Shown piece after piece: positions 59,331 through 64,000 of a stretch of 64,000 bases of DNA. The position numbers and the translations under genes were made by a program. Positions within the stretch are counted from its first letter, which is position 1. Each line of letters begins with the position of its first letter. Source of the stretch: Paulownia fortunei (lineage: Eukaryota > Streptophyta > Magnoliopsida > Lamiales > Paulowniaceae); contig CM033120.1 of the NCBI GenBank assembly GCA_019321725.1, positions 8,437,694 through 8,501,693 on the forward strand, given 5' to 3'. The notes below the pieces were generated by a model. The model had not been told where the DNA came from and ran no database searches. It saw nothing but the letters and a program-made list of their open reading frames with translations.

Positions 59331-60590
59331 GAGTTAAAAGTTTAATTGCCAAAATTATTTGATAAGGGTTTTATTCTCTTTAGTTATTCTCCTTGGGGAG
59401 CACCAGTTTTATTTCTAAAAAAGAATGATGGTACATTACGGTTGTGCACTGATTATAGAGAGTTGAATAAAGTAATAGTCAAGAATAAGTATCTACTTCT
59501 AAGAATAGATGATTTGTTTGATCAATTAGAGGGAGCATCACTATTTTCTAAGATTGATTTGCGCTCTAGGTATCATCAATTGAAGATCAAGGAAGAAAAC
59601 ATACAAAAGATTGTATTCTGAACAAGATATGGACATTATGAATTTCTAGTGATGCCTTTCGGTTTAACCAATACCCTCATAGCTTTTATGAATCTAATAA
59701 ATAGGGTATTCAAGCAATTTCTCGATAAATTTGTGATTGTGTTTATTGATGACATCCTTATTTATTCACGGGATAAAGAAGAGTACAAGGAACATTTGAA
59801 AATTGTGCTGCAAGATTTTATGAAAAAATAATGGTATGCTAAATTCAAGAAGTGCGAATTTTGGCTTGAGAAAGTGATATTCTTAGGTTATATAGTATCC
59901 AAGAATGGTACTTTGGTTAATCCAGACAAGGTAGAAGCTATCATTAAGCGGCAAACACCAACAAATATATCAGAAGTATGGAGTTTCTTGGGATTACCAG
60001 GGTATTATCGATGATTTGTTCAGGGATTTTTAAATATAGCAACTCCATTGACAATATTACAAGAAAGAATGTGAAGTTCTTGTGGATCGATGCTTGTTAA
60101 AGAAGTTTTTAGGAATTGAAAAATAAATCGACAACAACTCCTGTTCTTACCATTCCAACAGGAATAACGACCCATCAAAAAATAGTTTGGGTGTTGTTTG
60201 ATACAAAATGAGAAAGTTATTGCCGATTCTTCAAGATAATTAAAGGAGTATGAAAACAATTATCCAACTCATGATTTGGAACTTGCTGCTGTGGTTTTTA
60301 TTTTTAAAATCTAGAGATATTATTTGTATGGTGAGAAGTGTGAGATTTACACAGATCACAAAAATTTGAAGTATTTATTTACCCAAAAGGAACTGAATAT
60401 GAGACAACGAAGATGGTTAGAACTTTTGAAGGATTATGATTGCGTGATCAACTATCATCCTGGTAAAGCGAATGTGCTTGCAGATATATTTAGCAGAAAA
60501 TCCACGTCTTCTCTTTTTGTTATACACAAGTCAATATTGCTGGATTTGCTGAGATTAGAGCTTTAAATTATATGTAAAGAGAAAAAGTGT
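59331..60590 (+). pseudogene. RT and RNase H of chromovirus 2
   Basis: 59346-59618 reads [40 protein letters not shown] and [20 protein letters not shown]. After a stop, 59649-59828 reads [20 protein letters not shown] and [18 protein letters not shown] with an intact FIDD catalytic box. RNase H is in broken frames up to 60324-60563 ([40 protein letters not shown]). The TDH catalytic Asp is retained. Confidence 0.85.
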
Positions 60591-62070
60591 TCATTGTCAG
60601 CCTTAGTGTTCAAACCTACACTTCAAGATAGAATTAAAGAATGTCAAAAGGTGGATATGCCCTTGTGTAGATTGAAAAGAAAGATTGATGTCGGAAAGAG
60701 GCCAGACTTCTCTGTTACTGATGATGGAATTATTCGATATAAAGGAGGACTGTGCATACTGTTTGACAAGGCCATGAAATGAGACATTTTAGAAAAAACT
60801 CATACTGCTTCTTACTCGGTACATCCAGGTAGCACAAAAATGTATAAAGACTTACAACAGCATTATTAGTGGCCTAAAATAAAGAGAGATATAGCAAAAT
60901 TTGTAGCTGAGTATCTAACTTGTCAACAAGTTAAGATTGAACATCAAAAACCATCAGGGTTGTTGAAGCTTTTGTTGATTCGAGAGTGGAAATAGGAGCA
61001 CATTACAATGGACTTTGTACTTAGATTACCTAGATCTCAAAAGGGGTATAATTCTATATGGGTGATTGTTGATAGATTAACTATACCAACCCATTTTCTT
61101 CCAGTGAAATCCACATACAATATGGACCGGTATGCTCAACAATATATTAAAAAGATATTTAGGTTACATGGAGTGTCAGTTTCAATAGTGTCCGACAGAG
61201 ATCCTAAATTTACATTTACATTTTAGAAGAGCATACATAGTGCTATGGGAACAAAACTTGCATTTAGTACAACATTTCATCCACAAAAGTGATGGGTAAT
61301 TAGAGAGGGTTATTCAGATATTAGAGGATATGTTAAGAGCTTGTGTGCAAGATTTTCAAGCGAATTGGGATGCGAAACTTCCATTAGTGGAGTTTACTTA
61401 TAATAATAGCTACCAATCAACAATTGGAATGGCGACTTATGAAGTATTGTATAGAAGGAAATGTAGATCTCTAGTCCATTGGGATGAAGTTGGAGAATGA
61501 AGCCTACTTGGTCCAGAAATAGTTCAACATACCGCTAAGGTACTAGTGAAGATACGAGAGAGAATGAAGATCACGCAAAGTAGATAGAAAAGTTATGCAA
61601 ATAAATGGTGAAAAGATCTAGAGTTTATCGTTGTTGATTATGTGTTCTTAAAAGTAGCTCTCATGAAAGATGTCATGAGATTTGGAAAGAAAGGAAAACT
61701 CAGCCCAAGGTATATCGGCCTGGTCGAGATTCTCAAAAGAGTTCATGATAGAGCTTATAGAGTGGCCTTACCTCCATCATTATCTAATGTTCACAATGGT
61801 TTCCATGTATTTGTGTTGAGAAAGTACATTTCAAACCCCTATCATGTGTTGAGTTATGAACCGTTGGAATTAACTCATGATTTTTCTTATGAAGAGAAAC
61901 TAGTGCAAATTATGGACCAGAAGGAAAAAGAGTTGAAAACAAAAAAAATCGACTTGTTAAAGTATTGTGGAGAAATCATTCAATAGAAGAGGCCACATGG
62001 GAAAGAAATGAAGAAATGCAGAGTAAGTATCTGGAATTATTTCATATGTCAAATTTCGAGGATGAAATTT
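60591..62070 (+). pseudogene. Integrase and chromodomain-like tail of chromovirus 2
   Basis: 60594-60779 is the linker before the zinc finger. The HHCC finger follows in a broken frame (HTASYSVHPGSTKMYKDLQQ; EYLTCQQVK with the first Cys changed to Tyr). 61008-61223 holds MDFVLRLPRSQKGYNSIWVI (first catalytic Asp) and SDRDPKFTF (second Asp). The segment with the catalytic Glu is frame-broken near 61295. 61642-61983 carries GLVEILKRVHDRAYRVALPP and YEEKLVQIMDQKEKELK, then a chromodomain-like ending near 62050. Confidence 0.8.
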
Positions 62071-62088
62071 TTATAAGGAATAAAGAAT

Positions 62089-63325
62089 TATAATACCAAA
62101 TTATCTCATACATAGTCAATAATAAGCATCTTACATGAATATGCATCTAATCAATACACATTATCGGATTATGGCATACAAATAACATGATTACACGAAC
62201 ATGAATAATTATTATTATATACTCTACTTATGCTTTAACGTGTATTAGTACATGAAATATGAGATCAAACTTTTAGTTCTTGATTTAATATATTCCTTAA
62301 GTGCCTTTTTTGCAGTGACAAGCTCAGTATCTCGATTAAGGAAGATTGATATGTTGAATGACCATGAAATGAATTATTTGTAATGCTCTATACCTGTTAT
62401 ATTCTAAAGTGATTATTTGCCTAAATATTTTCTTGAAATATGTTACATTTGGCTAAGAGCTAAAAGTATGCAAAATGGTGCAATTTAATTAGTTGGTTGA
62501 CTAGGTTGCATAAAATCATTCTAAACCACATTGCACTTGATTATAACACCAAAACATCAATCTTTGTAATCTCCCTAGCCAATAAACGTGGCTCTTTGCA
62601 TGAGAAGATACCAAGCACAAGTCAATCAACTATCACCCTCCACTTATCTCTCTTTTTGAAATATCAAACAAGTTATTTTTAGCCATATTTTCTTGTGGAA
62701 GCTCCTAAAAAATGATCAGCCTCCTTCTCCAAAGTTTCTCCCAAATTTATGCACTCTCTTACTCAAAAAATTTAAATTCAATTCATATGAATCTATAGAA
62801 CACAAACTAGAACAAGTTTCCACATTTTTAACTTGAAAATCATTGATTTTGAAGCTTAATTCAATTTAATCAAGGTATATCCTTTTTCAATGTTTCTTAT
62901 GATGCATTTTTAGTATCTTGGATGGTTACATGTTTTAGTATATTTTTTTATGAATAAAAACTCAAGTTGGATAGACTTGAAGCCAAAACCAAGCTAGTTA
63001 AGCTAGTTTCTAGCATAATTGATAGATTTGTGAAATCTGCTTAATTTACTTGTTTCTATTAATCTTGTAATGTTTATATTATGTTTGGAAGTGCCTACAA
63101 ATGATTGTTAAGAGTAGCAATTAGGTTGCTTAATTGAAGGTTAGAATCAATTTAAGTTGGAACTGAGTTTACGTTATTTTAATTCAGATTGTGTTCATAT
63201 TTTGAGGGTTATCTTAATATTTATGTTTGAATTATTAGTGATTTAGTGGCTGCCCTAATGTTTAATATCTTGAATGACTAGTAAACTATGGAGTATGCAT
63301 TATTTTTTAGGTTATGTAATTGATT
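62089..63325 (+). repeat. Chromovirus-type LTR, copy 3 (truncated)
   Basis: Aligns with the first about 1240 bases of the LTR at 55176 and stops at 63325 within GGTTATGTAATTGAT, where another LTR begins. The frame 62497-62679 is shared LTR text, not a gene. Confidence 0.8.
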
Positions 63326-63971
63326 TGTTAACTTATGATTTATAAAATTGGACCATTTTTTTTAAGTTGAGTCGAACTCCAAACAACAATATTAGGATTA
63401 AGCCCTAATTTCATGAGCTCAATTCCAAGATCCATTCACTCTATGTTGAAAATTTTTGGGTAATGAAATTTAATGATGGATACATTATAAAAGTTATACA
63501 TACATCCTTCCTGGATATATATAAAAAATATTGATGAGACATTGGCCTAAAACAGACCTAATAAGTTAAGTCCACGAGGTCCATTTGGATTATAAGCCAG
63601 AACAAAGACAAGAGCCGGTAGGCCAAGTTTATGAGATTCACATCAGTACACAAGATTGGGCTATAATGCTTAAGCTAAGCTGCCCACTAAGGCCATAAGG
63701 TCTAAACCCACAAATACCCTTACATCAACACTATAAATACCCTCAACTTTCATTACTAAAGGGTACATAATTTTATTAAGTTCTCTGTAGTTTTTAGTTC
63801 TATACTTTCAGATTATTTATTTTACTCTGGTTCTGACTTGAGCGTCGAAGGATTTTGGTTGGGACAACCCTAGTGCCCTAACGATTTGGGTGTGTCACAG
63901 GCAGAAACCCACCTAAGAATTGAAAGCTCACGAGAAACTGACGTTTGAGGATTTGGATCCATGCCACATCA
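63326..63971 (+). repeat. 5' LTR of a further Ty3 element, probably Tat-like
   Basis: Starts TGTTAACTTATG immediately after the broken chromovirus LTR and ends near CACATCA before a Ty3 primer site, about 646 bases. A TATA box (TATAAATA) lies at 63733-63740. The text with CTTGAGCGTCGAAGGATTTT and GGGTGTGTCACAGGCAG is usual for Tat-like LTR ends. Its internal region is beyond the window. Confidence 0.65.
63733..63740 (+). promoter_or_regulatory. LTR promoter TATA box
   Basis: TATAAATA in the CACTATAAATACCCTC context lies about 240 bases before the primer site, the usual place of the LTR promoter. Confidence 0.5.
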
Positions 63972-63974
63972 TCT

Positions 63975-63992
63975 TGGCACCGTCTGTGGGAA
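63975..63992 (+). other. Primer binding site of the last Ty3 element
   Basis: TGGCACCGTCTGTGGGAA matches the TGGCGCCGTCTGTGGGAA site found after LTRs of many Tat-like plant Ty3 elements, with one change. I do not assign the tRNA. Confidence 0.7.
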
Positions 63993-64000
63993 AACTGCCT

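Larger units (their letters stand above)
57473..62088 (+). mobile_element. Chromovirus 2 internal region (Tekay-like Ty3)
   Basis: Internal region of about 4.6 kb between two LTRs with degenerate initiator tRNA-Met-type primer site (TAGTACTAGAGC at 57480-57491), gag, protease, RT, RNase H, integrase and chromodomain-like tail in Ty3 order. Stops occur in every domain. It is the best-preserved copy of the family here. Confidence 0.85.

Noticed and set aside
1..64000. Endogenous pararetrovirus (Caulimoviridae)
   Set aside because: No movement-protein or coat-protein motifs; all RT regions have LTRs and integrase-type neighbours of Ty3 or copia elements.

Overview
The window looks like nuclear DNA of a flowering plant, probably a eudicot. 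It is AT-rich and packed with Ty3/gypsy and Ty1/copia LTR retrotransposons, and it holds one intact-looking host gene, an intronless half-size ABC transporter of the ABCG10 type. Nearly all retrotransposon reading frames carry stops and frameshifts, so this is an old, nested, repeat-rich region. The species cannot be named from sequence alone.

Layout: 1-9359 is an Athila-like Ty3 element (A) with 5' LTR end, tRNA-Asp-type primer site, gag, protease, RT, RNase H and integrase. An unidentified ORF follows, then an intronless LOG-like (cytokinin-activating phosphoribohydrolase) frame, a long 3' tail, a polypurine tract and the start of the 3' LTR. 9360-13560 is a copia relic (B). 13619-15349 is an isolated Ty3-type LTR (C). 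15350-22294 is a minus-strand SIRE-like copia element (D) that keeps gag, RT, RNase H and an env-like ORF but has lost integrase. 22830-23680 is an inverted relative of LTR C. 23830-24480 is a possible organelle-derived patch.

24893-36574 is a second copy of the Athila-like family (E), again carrying the unidentified ORF and the LOG-like frame in the same order. It is interrupted by an LTR-like insertion (25305-27879) and by a reversed, internally deleted family member (28483-31643). 36575-37560 is another Ty3 LTR with primer site (minus).

38608-63325 is dominated by a chromovirus-type Ty3 family with about 2.3-kb LTRs in the order LTR, broken pol, LTR, internal region, LTR. The first pol is split by an 8.25-kb island (about 46136-54387) holding a copia gag fragment, the ABCG10-like gene (48811-50613, minus) and several small tandem repeats. 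Remnants of Tat-like Ty3 elements lie at 40900-44080. The window ends in the LTR, TATA box and primer site of a further Ty3 element.

The most unusual feature is the LOG-like gene inside the Athila-like family. It occurs twice in the same place, between integrase and the 3' polypurine tract, lacks introns, and has decayed differently in each copy. This suggests a retrotransposon family that captured a spliced host cytokinin-activation transcript and then amplified it.
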